A DNA stretch of 5,053 nucleotides from Planctomycetota bacterium (lineage in GTDB: Bacteria; Planctomycetota; UBA1135; GCA-002686595). The first letter of the stretch is position 1; each line of letters starts with the position of its first letter. The position numbers were made by a program, and so were the translations under genes. The stretch spans positions 1 through 5,053 of the forward strand of contig JAJFFA010000177.1 of assembly GCA_021776885.1 (NCBI GenBank), in the 5' to 3' direction. Below are positions 1 to 5,053 of the stretch, piece by piece. A model generated the notes under the pieces. That model did not search any database, had not been told where the DNA came from, and worked only from the letters and a program-made list of their open reading frames with translations.

Positions 1-566
1 CCGAGGGCCCTCGGGTCCGCCGCCGCCGCCAGGGGCAGCAGGGCGAAGGAGAGGGCACGTCCGTCGCCGTGCTCGCGCTCGAGGCGCTGGCGCAGGTGCT
101 CGAGGGCGCGCGAGAGGCGTACGCGCACGGTCGAACCAGGCACTCCGAGTCGCTCGGCGATCTGCTTCGGGGCGAGGTCGTCGAAGTAGCGCAGGAGCAC
201 CACCTCGCGCTCGTGCTCGGAGAGCGCGAGCACGGCGCCGACCACACCGCGCGAGAGCTCCGCGCGTTCGGCCAGCTCGTCCGTCGAGGCGACGCCGCGC
301 TCGGGCGCGCCCCGGGCGTGCTGCGTCTCGCGGGCCCGGCGCCGGCCCTCGCCCCGGTCCCGGGCGAGGCCCAGGTTGCGCACCGCGCCGGCGAGCCAGG
401 GGCGCCAGCCGGCCTGGGGCAGGGCCCGGGCGCGCAGGGCGGCGAGCAAGGCCTCCTGCACCACGTCGTCCACCGCGGCACGGTCGCGCACCAGACGCGC
501 GGCCAGGCTGCGCACCCAGGAGACCTGGGACAGGAGTTCGGCGGGGTTCGGAGGGGGCGGGGTCAT
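1..566 (-). CDS. ECF-type RNA polymerase sigma factor (sigma-70 family), 3' end cut by window edge
   Basis: Directs RNA polymerase to a specific promoter set in the cytoplasm. 188 residues are visible from the ATG at 566 (reading leftwards). Sigma region 2 covers about residues 12-80: the core-binding helix contains DDVVQEALLAAL (33-44), followed by WRPWLAGAVRNLGLARDR (54-71) and a basic stretch GEGRRRARE (72-80) in the region 2.4 position. A linker of ~30 residues leads to region 4 (about 112-163): LSEHEREVVLLRYFDDL, then the helix-turn-helix KQIAERLGVPGSTVRVRLSRA (Q135 to A154). After region 4 the frame stays open with DGRALSFALLPLAAAADPRAL, so a C-terminal extension, partly hydrophobic, continues beyond the window. 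The start is the only Met in this part of the frame; a weak GGA lies 4 nt before it. It is transcribed divergently from the exported-protein gene at 737. No anti-sigma gene is visible. Family call is firm; the ECF subgroup and target genes are unknown. Confidence 0.9.
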   Translation of the reverse strand, partial: MTPPPPNPAELLSQVSWVRSLAARLVRDRAAVDDVVQEALLAALRARALPQAGWRPWLAGAVRNLGLARDRGEGRRRARETQHARGAPERGVASTDELAERAELSRGVVGAVLALSEHEREVVLLRYFDDLAPKQIAERLGVPGSTVRVRLSRALEHLRQRLEREHGDGRALSFALLPLAAAADPRAL

Positions 567-610
567 GGCTTCCGCGGGTCCGTTGCCGTCAGCGCCCGCG
601 CGTTTCCGAG

Positions 611-639
611 ATTGTGGGTTTTGGGCGCCGCCGTATCAG
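611..639 (-). promoter_or_regulatory. candidate promoter of the sigma factor gene
   Basis: On the minus strand, CTGATA (639-634) and CACAAT (616-611) each match 4 of 6 bases of the sigma-70 -35 and -10 consensus and are separated by 17 bp. They sit in the only locally AT-richer patch of the divergent intergenic region (about 603-650). Transcription would begin near 604, leaving a leader of about 38 nt before the ATG at 566. Matches this weak arise by chance, and an ECF promoter with a different consensus (autoregulation) is equally possible. No convincing plus-strand promoter was found for the gene at 737. Confidence 0.25.
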
Positions 640-694
640 CCTTGCGTAAACCGGGTCCCTGGGGCGGCTCCGGTCGGTTACACAGGGCCCGCTC

Positions 695-713
695 CGCGGC
701 GATCCTCGCCGTG
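695..713 (+). other. perfect 8-bp hairpin upstream of the gene at 737
   Basis: Positions 695-702 pair with 706-713 (core CGGCGA/TCGCCG plus one G-T and one C-G pair) around a 3-nt loop TCC. It ends 23 nt before the ATG at 737. Because the flanking genes diverge, it cannot be the terminator of an upstream gene on the plus strand, so if functional it would act in the 5' leader of the exported-protein mRNA or in the promoter region. In DNA this GC-rich, such a stem can occur by chance. Confidence 0.35.
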
Positions 714-736
714 CCCCGCTCCCCCCGCTCCTGCCC

Positions 737-2257
737 ATGCGCTCCGTCCGCTCTCACTTGGCCCCGGCCATCGCCCTGGCCGCGGCTCCGATTCTGGCTG
801 CCCCGGCTGCTCCCCGGGTCCCCTTGGCCCCTCCGACGCCCTTGTCCGGCGGCTCGGGTGCCTCCCGCGGCGCCCTCGACTTCGAGGCGCGCGCACTCGA
901 GTTCCTCGAACAGATGGGGCTCGAGGAGGCTTCGGCCCAGACTCTCGACCTGGACCAGGTCCTCGCGGCGAGCTTCCTCGGGGCCTCCCTGGGACTCTTC
1001 GACGCCTGGGTCCCGGCCCATGCCTTCGAAGAGCGCGCGGTGTGCGAGGAGACGGTGGCCGTCGCGCGCTCCCTCGTGGCCGCGCAGCTGCGCTGGCTCG
1101 AGTGGCTCGAGCCCGGGGCGCAGGGCGTCGGCGACGCCACCCGCGACGGCGAGGCCGTGCTCAAGTGGGTCAAGTCCTGGAAGGCGAGCGACCTGGCGGC
1201 GCTGGCCAAGAAGGGTGGGGCCAACCTCTACGTCGCCCTCGAAGCGTCGGACGCAGTGCGCGGGGCGGGGGAGCGTTTCGCCGCCTACATGGCGCGTGGC
1301 ACGGCCCTCGGGCTGGCGCGCGAGCCCGGGGTGCGCGAGCCCCTGGTCCTGCTGCCCCGGCGCCCGGACTTCGTGCGCTTCCTGTGCTTCGCGGGCTGGC
1401 TGCGCCCGGAGCTGCAGCACATCTTCTGGGACCCGTCGATCGTCGACTGGACCAACTCCTACCTCGACCACTACAAGCTCCTGGCCTTCGAGTTCGCGGC
1501 GCCGGGGCACGCTCCCGACGACATCGAGTCCTCGATGAGCATGAGCCTCAAGGTCGAGACCGGCCTGCAGCAGCAGATCGTGCAGCTCGCGATGAACTCG
1601 CTGATCGACAACGCCTACGGCGGGCGCGTCTCGCCGGCCCTGGCCAACGGGCTGTCGATCAACCTGGTCGTCGATCTGTTCGAGGAGGCCCAGACGCGGG
1701 TCGACGGCGACCTGCGCTCGCGGCGCACCGAGGCGCGCGAGGTGTTCGTGCCCGGCGGAGCGTCCTCGGGCGGTGTCCTGGCGGTCAACTCGGCCGCCAG
1801 CCGCTGGCGCCAGCACGGCCACGGGCGCCAGCGCTTCGTGCCGGCCCTGAGCATGGCGCTCAGCGCCGGTGCGGCGGAGGTCAAGAAGGCCGAGAAGCTG
1901 CGCAGCTTCGAGCTCGTGTCGGATGACGAGAGCGAACGGCGCGTGGTGCAGGCTCCGTTCCTGGGCTCGGCGGCCGCCGACGCGGAGCAGCTGCCCGAGG
2001 AGTTCCGCGGCGACCAGCTCGAGTTCCTGCGCGCCTACCGCTGCGCGTTCATGTGGTGGCTGCGGGAGAAGAGCGAGAGCAGCGGGAAGAAGTCCGCCGC
2101 GGCCTTCGCGAGCCTGCTGCGCAACCTGGCCCAGACCGACGAGGGGCTCGAGGCGGCCTTCGCCAAGGCCTTCGGGGGGGTGCCCCTCTCGAGTGCCGCG
2201 CTGGATCGCTCGAAGGACCTGGAGGGGCGCTTCCTGTACTGGCTGTCGAAGCAGTAG
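737..2257 (+). CDS. exported protein resembling a DUF1570/peptidase-MA gluzincin without zinc ligands
   Basis: 506 aa. The start at 737 gives a signal peptide: basic MRSVRSH, hydrophobic segment about 8-22, then a Pro/Ala/Ser-rich low-complexity stretch to about residue 45, so the protein should be periplasmic or extracellular. No Shine-Dalgarno is visible before this ATG. I know no named family for the whole protein. The order of parts recalls planctomycete DUF1570/peptidase-MA proteins: a helical N-terminal half (48-195), a strand-like LVLLPRRPDFVRFLCFAGWL (203-222), a helix where the metal site would lie (278-290), YGGRVSPALANGLSINL (294-310), and a helical C-terminus ending in GLEAAFAKAFGG...LEGRFLYWLSKQ. 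In the expected HExxH position the sequence is M286-N287-S-L-I290, and the later ligand Glu is N304 (ANGL rather than the usual NEGL). If the relationship is right, this is a non-catalytic relative. The alternative is an unrelated all-helical secreted protein. The gene itself is certain; the homology is inference. Confidence 0.85.
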   Translation: MRSVRSHLAPAIALAAAPILAAPAAPRVPLAPPTPLSGGSGASRGALDFEARALEFLEQMGLEEASAQTLDLDQVLAASFLGASLGLFDAWVPAHAFEERAVCEETVAVARSLVAAQLRWLEWLEPGAQGVGDATRDGEAVLKWVKSWKASDLAALAKKGGANLYVALEASDAVRGAGERFAAYMARGTALGLAREPGVREPLVLLPRRPDFVRFLCFAGWLRPELQHIFWDPSIVDWTNSYLDHYKLLAFEFAAPGHAPDDIESSMSMSLKVETGLQQQIVQLAMNSLIDNAYGGRVSPALANGLSINLVVDLFEEAQTRVDGDLRSRRTEAREVFVPGGASSGGVLAVNSAASRWRQHGHGRQRFVPALSMALSAGAAEVKKAEKLRSFELVSDDESERRVVQAPFLGSAAADAEQLPEEFRGDQLEFLRAYRCAFMWWLREKSESSGKKSAAAFASLLRNLAQTDEGLEAAFAKAFGGVPLSSAALDRSKDLEGRFLYWLSKQ

Positions 2258-2312
2258 CGCGAGCGGAGTTTCGCGGGCGCCGGCGCAACCGCGTGCGCAG
2301 CGGGAGGGTCCC

Positions 2313-2342
2313 GGAAGGCAGAGGCCGAAGCCTCCCCCTTCC
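2313..2342 (+). terminator. strong interrupted hairpin between the two exported-protein genes
   Basis: GGAAGG (2313-2318) pairs with CCTTCC (2337-2342) and GAGGC (2321-2325) pairs with GCCTC (2330-2334), separated by a 2x2 internal loop (CA/CC) and closed by a CGAA tetraloop. This gives 11 base pairs. It begins 55 nt after the stop of the upstream gene and ends 21 nt before the ATG at 2364. No T-tract follows, so it is not a classical intrinsic terminator. It may be a U-less terminator for the upstream gene or a leader hairpin of the downstream gene. Confidence 0.45.
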
Positions 2343-2350
2343 CCACGACC

Positions 2351-2354
2351 AGGA
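2351..2354 (+). promoter_or_regulatory. Shine-Dalgarno-like AGGA
   Basis: AGGA lies 9 nt before the ATG at 2364. It is one of the few recognisable ribosome binding sites in the window. It supports that start rather than the upstream extension of the frame, which would overlap the preceding gene. Confidence 0.5.
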
Positions 2355-2363
2355 CCCGAACCC

Positions 2364-3470
2364 ATGCGCACGCGTCGAACCCTCCGCCGTCTTCCCCTGG
2401 CCGCGGCCACCGTGGCCGCCCTGTCCCTCGCCGCCCCCTCGAGCCTGGCGGGCGGCGACCTGCACCTGAACGAGCTGTACGTCTCCCACGATGGGCAGGA
2501 CGACCAGGAGTTCATCGAGCTCGTCGGCACGCCGGGGCGCTCCCTCGACGACTGCTTCCTGGTCGTGGTCGAGGGCGATCAGAGCTCGTCGACCGGGACC
2601 GGCATCGTGGACGATGTCATCGACCTGGGCGGCCTGGTGCTGCCCGCGGACGGCTACTTCGTCGCCGGCGTCGACGCGGTTCCAGGTCGTGACCTGCTGC
2701 TCGGGACGCAGAACGCCTTCGAGAACGGCAGCGCGACCTACTACCTGATCCAGACCACGGACCCGTCGGCGCTCCTGGCCCTCGTGGGCCAGGACGTGGA
2801 TCCGGACGGGGACGGGGTCACGCAGCTCGTCGGCTTGCCGGGGGCGGGGGTGCTCGACCTGGTGGGCCTGGTCGACGACGACGCGGGCGACGTGGTCTTC
2901 GACGGCGCCCTGGTCCTCGGCCCCGACGGGGCCGACGTTCCCCCCGGCATCTACCGCGCCCTCGACCACCCCGGTCGCTGGTGCCCCGAGTTTCTCGACT
3001 ACGACGATCTGGCCACGTCGCACCAAGCGCGCACCCCGGGCGCGGCGACCGTCTCGTGCCTCAGCGGGGACCTGGGGCAGCGCTTCTGCGCCGCCACGCC
3101 CAACTCGAGCGGGGCGGCGGCGAGTCTCACGGCCACCGGCAGCGCCCTGGTCGCGGACGACACCCTGGGCTTCAGCGTCAGCGGCCTGCCGCCGGGCGCC
3201 CACGCGCGCCTCTTCGCGGGCGACCAGACGATCCAGGTGCCCCTGGGGGACGGGACGCGCTGTGCCGGGGGGCAGGTGCTCTTCCTGCATCCCCTGTGGA
3301 CGGCGTCGAGCACGGGCGTCGCCGGGCGTGACCTGTCCCTGTCCGCGGGCCCGGCGTCGGCGGCGTTCCTGGCCGGCAGCACGTGGAACTTCCAGCTCTG
3401 GTACCGCGATGTCAGCGGCGGTCCGGCCGGGTCGAACACCAGCGACGCCCTCTCGATCGCGTTCCGCTGA
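2364..3470 (+). CDS. exported lamin-tail-domain (LTD) protein with a planctomycete C-terminal module
   Basis: 368 aa, start chosen at 2364 because it has an AGGA site and begins a clean signal peptide; the frame is open further upstream but would overlap the previous gene. Signal peptide: RTRRTLRR, hydrophobic 11-25, probable cleavage after SSLA (29). Residues ~33-229 look like a lamin tail domain: LHLNELYVSHDG...QEFIELVGTPGRSLDDCFLVVVEGD, ending with a GDVVFDGALVLGPDGADVPPGIYR (175-198) strand-loop pattern. DVDPDGDG (144-151) resembles an acidic Ca2+-binding loop. Residues ~240-368 form a second module: FCAATPNSSG (241-250), VPLGDGTRCAGGQ (292-304), GSTWNFQLWYRDV (338-350) and NTSDALSIAFR at the very end. 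That module recurs, in my recollection, at the C-termini of many secreted Planctomycetota proteins. Five cysteines lie after the signal peptide (64, 207, 232, 242, 300). LTDs occur in extracellular bacterial proteins, often attached to nucleases, but no catalytic domain is present here. The role is unknown, perhaps structural or surface-associated. Confidence 0.9.
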   Translation: MRTRRTLRRLPLAAATVAALSLAAPSSLAGGDLHLNELYVSHDGQDDQEFIELVGTPGRSLDDCFLVVVEGDQSSSTGTGIVDDVIDLGGLVLPADGYFVAGVDAVPGRDLLLGTQNAFENGSATYYLIQTTDPSALLALVGQDVDPDGDGVTQLVGLPGAGVLDLVGLVDDDAGDVVFDGALVLGPDGADVPPGIYRALDHPGRWCPEFLDYDDLATSHQARTPGAATVSCLSGDLGQRFCAATPNSSGAAASLTATGSALVADDTLGFSVSGLPPGAHARLFAGDQTIQVPLGDGTRCAGGQVLFLHPLWTASSTGVAGRDLSLSAGPASAAFLAGSTWNFQLWYRDVSGGPAGSNTSDALSIAFR

Positions 3471-3474
3471 GCGC

Positions 3475-3507
3475 GTGGCGGGGGACCCACGACGCGTCCC
3501 CCGTCGC
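3475..3507 (+). terminator. probable terminator: 12-bp GC-rich stem just after the lamin-tail gene
   Basis: Positions 3475-3486 pair with 3496-3507 (core GGGGGAC/GTCCCCC, 12 pairs including two G-T wobbles) around a 9-nt loop CCACGACGC. The stem starts 4 nt after the TGA at 3470, a typical terminator position. It is followed by a C-run and not by a T-run. It separates the lamin-tail gene from the PLP-enzyme gene, which has its own promoter-like element downstream. Confidence 0.6.
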
Positions 3508-3513
3508 CCCCGC

Positions 3514-3519
3514 TACACT
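3514..3519 (+). promoter_or_regulatory. -10-like TACACT, possible leaderless promoter of the PLP-enzyme gene
   Basis: TACACT fits TAnnnT and ends 7 nt before the ATG at 3527, the spacing that puts the transcription start at or next to the A of the start codon. No Shine-Dalgarno sequence is present between them. Both facts suggest a leaderless mRNA. No convincing -35 box lies 16-18 bp upstream (that interval falls in the preceding hairpin), so the promoter would depend on the -10 element or on an activator. Confidence 0.4.
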
Positions 3520-3526
3520 GGCGTGC

Positions 3527-4522
3527 ATGCCGACCCGAGATTGGTTCGCCCTGGCCCCCGAGGTCGACTTCGACTCCGCTGCAGCGCGCCTCGAAGGCGT
3601 GCTGCCGCGCACACCGCTGCAGCCCTTCGACACGGGGGACCCGCGGATCGAGCTGCGCCTGAAGCTCGAGAACCGCCAGACCACCGGCGCCTTCAAGGCG
3701 CGGGGTGCGTGGAACCAGATCAGTCAGCTCGCTCCCGGGGCTCGGGCCGTGGCCTGCAGCTCGGGCAACCACGGCCGTGCCCTGGCCTGGGCCGCGCAGC
3801 GCGCTGGCGTCCCGGCGACGATCGTGATGCCGAAGGACGCCTACCCGAACAAGATCGAGGCCTGCCGCGCCCACGCCGCGGAGGTCGTCCTGTGCGACAC
3901 GCGCGAGGAGGCCGAGGAGGAGGCGGCGCGCCGCGTGGCCGACGGTTGGACCCTGGTGCATCCCTACGACGCCCTGCGCACCATCGAAGGCGCGGGCACG
4001 GTCGGGCGCGAGATCGCCGTCGAGTGGCCCGAGGTGGAGGTCGTCGTGGTCCCCGTCGGGGGCGGCGGGTTGGCGGCGGGCACGTCCCTCGCCCTGCGCC
4101 GCGCCCGGGCCGAGGGCAGCCCCGTGCTGCACGTGTTCGCGGTCGAGCCCGAGGGCGCACCGACCCTGACCCTGGGCCTGGCGGCCGGTCACCCGGTGCC
4201 GGTGGGGAAGATCACGACCCGCGTGCAGGGCCTGTGCCCCCTCGACGCAGGGCGCCTCAACGTGGCGATCTGCCTGGAGACGATCGACCGCGTCTTCTGC
4301 CTGGACGACGACGTGATCCACGCCGCCCAGGCGCGGCTGGTGCGCGCCGGAGAGACGGTCGAGCCGGCGGGGGCTGCGGCGCCGGCCCTGGTCTTCGAGG
4401 GACGCCTGCCCGTGGAGCTCCTGCAAGGGCGCGACCCCGGAAACCCCCTGCGGGTCGCGGCGGTGGTGTCGGGGGGGACCCCAGACCCCGCGCAGCTCGA
4501 GGCGCTGCGCGGCCACGCATGA
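3527..4522 (+). CDS. PLP-dependent threonine/serine dehydratase or serine racemase family enzyme
   Basis: 331 aa, cytoplasmic, complete. Fold-type II PLP enzyme of the threonine dehydratase/serine racemase group, which deaminates L-Thr or L-Ser to a 2-oxoacid plus ammonia, or racemises serine. Seen: N-terminal RTPLQPF (28-34), PLP-lysine motif KLENRQTTGAFKARGA with K57, the loop SSGNHG (78-83) for cofactor and substrate, the phosphate-cradling VGGGGLAAG (177-185), VEPAGAAA (278-285) and the C-terminal SGG (315-317) where a Ser contacts the pyridine nitrogen. Length fits the short class without the C-terminal regulatory ACT domain of biosynthetic IlvA. Unusual: the usual TIADG[LI] segment reads TRVQGL (231-236), and VEPEGAPTLTL (206-216) lacks the Asp of the serine-racemase metal site. 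Start: the frame is open back to 3383, but that part overlaps the lamin-tail gene; 3527 matches family N-termini and the -10-like box. The next gene overlaps its stop by ATGA. Family is certain; substrate is not. Confidence 0.93.
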   Translation: MPTRDWFALAPEVDFDSAAARLEGVLPRTPLQPFDTGDPRIELRLKLENRQTTGAFKARGAWNQISQLAPGARAVACSSGNHGRALAWAAQRAGVPATIVMPKDAYPNKIEACRAHAAEVVLCDTREEAEEEAARRVADGWTLVHPYDALRTIEGAGTVGREIAVEWPEVEVVVVPVGGGGLAAGTSLALRRARAEGSPVLHVFAVEPEGAPTLTLGLAAGHPVPVGKITTRVQGLCPLDAGRLNVAICLETIDRVFCLDDDVIHAAQARLVRAGETVEPAGAAAPALVFEGRLPVELLQGRDPGNPLRVAAVVSGGTPDPAQLEALRGHA

Positions 4523-5053
4523 GGCGCCGCGCGCCGGGGCTTCGTAGCGCGGGGTTGGCCCTGCTCTGCGCGGCGTGCTCGCACGCGCCCGAGGGGAACG
4601 GGGGCGCGGGAGAGGCGGCCCCTGCGGTGCTCTGCATCGTCCTCGACGGCGTGTCGGTCGCGGAGCTCGACGCGGCGCGGGCGGAGGGGATCGTGCCGCG
4701 GCTGGACGCCATCCTCGAAGCCGGACGTCGCTTCGTCGCGCTCAGCCCGAGCGCCGAGCGGGTGCCCGCCCTCGCCAGCCTGGAGACCGGACTCGCACCG
4801 GCCGCGCACGGACTGCGCTCGGCCTTCGAGCGCGGCCTGCACGGGCTGGCGCCCGACAAGCTCACCTTCTTCGAGCGCGTGCGCGGCCTCGACCCGGAAA
4901 GTGTGCGACTGGCGTTCCTCGGCCCGCCGTCACTGCTGCCCGAGATCACGGGGCTGGCGCGCGGAGCGCAGCTCTGCGCAGACTTCGAGCAGCTGCTCGA
5001 CGCCCTGCACGTCGCCAGCCTGCAGCCCGCAGCCCTGGTGGTCGAGGTGGTGC
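4519..5053 (+). CDS. probable lipoprotein of the sulfatase/alkaline-phosphatase superfamily, 3' end cut by window edge
   Basis: 178 residues are visible. The ATG at 4519 overlaps the TGA of the PLP-enzyme gene (ATGA), suggesting translational coupling and one operon. N-terminus MRRRAPGLRSAGLALLCAAC with C20 looks like a lipoprotein signal, though the -3 residue is Cys, not the usual Leu; a G/A/E-rich linker follows (21-35). Then PAVLCIVLDGVS (35-46) gives the first strand with the metal-ligand Asp D43, VPRLDAILEAGRRF (59-72) corresponds to the TPNLDALAAEGxxF segment, and VPALASLETGLAPAAHGLRS (82-101) to the PSxASLxTGxxPxxHG segment. This pattern is characteristic of sulfatases, phosphodiesterases/phosphopentomutase-like and related hydrolases. 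The nucleophile (Cys, Ser or Thr two residues before the Pro) is R81, so hydrolase activity is doubtful. The visible part ends at a strand-like AALVVEVV (171-178). C-terminal metal ligands lie outside the window. Superfamily likely, substrate unknown. Confidence 0.82.
   Translation, partial: MRRRAPGLRSAGLALLCAACSHAPEGNGGAGEAAPAVLCIVLDGVSVAELDAARAEGIVPRLDAILEAGRRFVALSPSAERVPALASLETGLAPAAHGLRSAFERGLHGLAPDKLTFFERVRGLDPESVRLAFLGPPSLLPEITGLARGAQLCADFEQLLDALHVASLQPAALVVEVV

Noticed and set aside
642..670. TTGCGT as a plus-strand -35 box for the gene at 737
   Set aside because: No acceptable -10 sequence lies 15-19 bp downstream; that interval is G/C only.
69..1538. 489-codon plus-strand frame overlapping the sigma factor and the exported protein
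   Set aside because: It runs antisense to the sigma factor's conserved regions and then out of frame through the next gene. The second half is almost entirely Arg/Ser/Pro.
1869..2363. Upstream extension of the lamin-tail gene from 1869
   Set aside because: It overlaps the preceding gene out of frame. The signal peptide and AGGA site are at 2364.
563..2530. 655-codon open frame on the minus strand across the exported-protein gene
   Set aside because: It is antisense to the better-supported plus-strand gene with a signal peptide and family-like pattern. Its translation is Arg/Gly/Ala/Gln-rich without recognisable domains, as expected for a shadow frame in very GC-rich DNA.
2793..2818. DVDPDGDG as evidence of an EF-hand or dockerin domain
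   Set aside because: There is one copy only, inside the lamin-tail region and without the flanking helix pattern of those domains. It is kept only as a possible Ca2+ loop.
3383..3526. Longer N-terminus for the PLP enzyme starting at 3383
   Set aside because: It would overlap 88 bp of the lamin-tail gene and cross its terminator stem. The extra residues do not resemble the family, whose N-terminus fits the start at 3527.
2999..4516. 505-codon open frame on the minus strand opposite the PLP enzyme
   Set aside because: It is antisense to a gene whose catalytic motifs are all intact. The product is low-complexity and has no domain.

Overview
This is a very GC-rich window, roughly 70% or more by eye, with dense coding and short gaps. 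It most likely comes from a Planctomycetota chromosome. The best lineage clue is the secreted protein at 2364-3470. Its last ~130 residues match a C-terminal module (C-x-x-x-PNS-x-G at the start, S-T-W-N-F-Q-x-W-Y-R-D near the end) that I associate with exported proteins of marine Planctomycetota. An ECF-type sigma factor with a C-terminal extension and an abundance of secreted proteins without clear Shine-Dalgarno sites fit the same origin. This assignment comes from memory of the families, not from a search.

Layout from left to right. (1) A minus-strand ECF sigma-70 family gene starts at 566 and runs off the left edge. (2) A 170-bp divergent intergenic region (567-736) holds a weak promoter candidate for the sigma gene and a perfect hairpin just upstream of the next gene. 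(3) A plus-strand gene for a 506-aa exported protein (737-2257) looks like a DUF1570/peptidase-MA-type gluzincin that has lost its zinc-binding residues. (4) A 106-bp gap contains a strong interrupted hairpin. (5) A 368-aa exported lamin-tail-domain protein follows (2364-3470). (6) A 56-bp gap contains a 12-bp GC-rich stem, probably a terminator, and a -10-like TACACT placed for a leaderless transcript. (7) Next is a 331-aa fold-type II PLP enzyme of the threonine dehydratase/serine racemase family (3527-4522). (8) Overlapping its stop codon by ATGA is the start of a probable lipoprotein with a sulfatase/alkaline-phosphatase-type hydrolase N-terminus (4519 to the right edge), whose expected nucleophile position is an arginine.

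Only the last two genes look like an operon. The two exported proteins in the middle seem to be separate transcription units. There is no rRNA, tRNA, CRISPR array, insertion sequence or phage gene in the window. The most interesting points are the two apparent pseudoenzymes (gluzincin without ligands, sulfatase-like protein without a nucleophile), the C-terminal module of the lamin-tail protein, the hairpins that end 19-23 nt before three consecutive start codons, and the unusual motif changes in the PLP enzyme. I saw no convincing multi-gene novel system.
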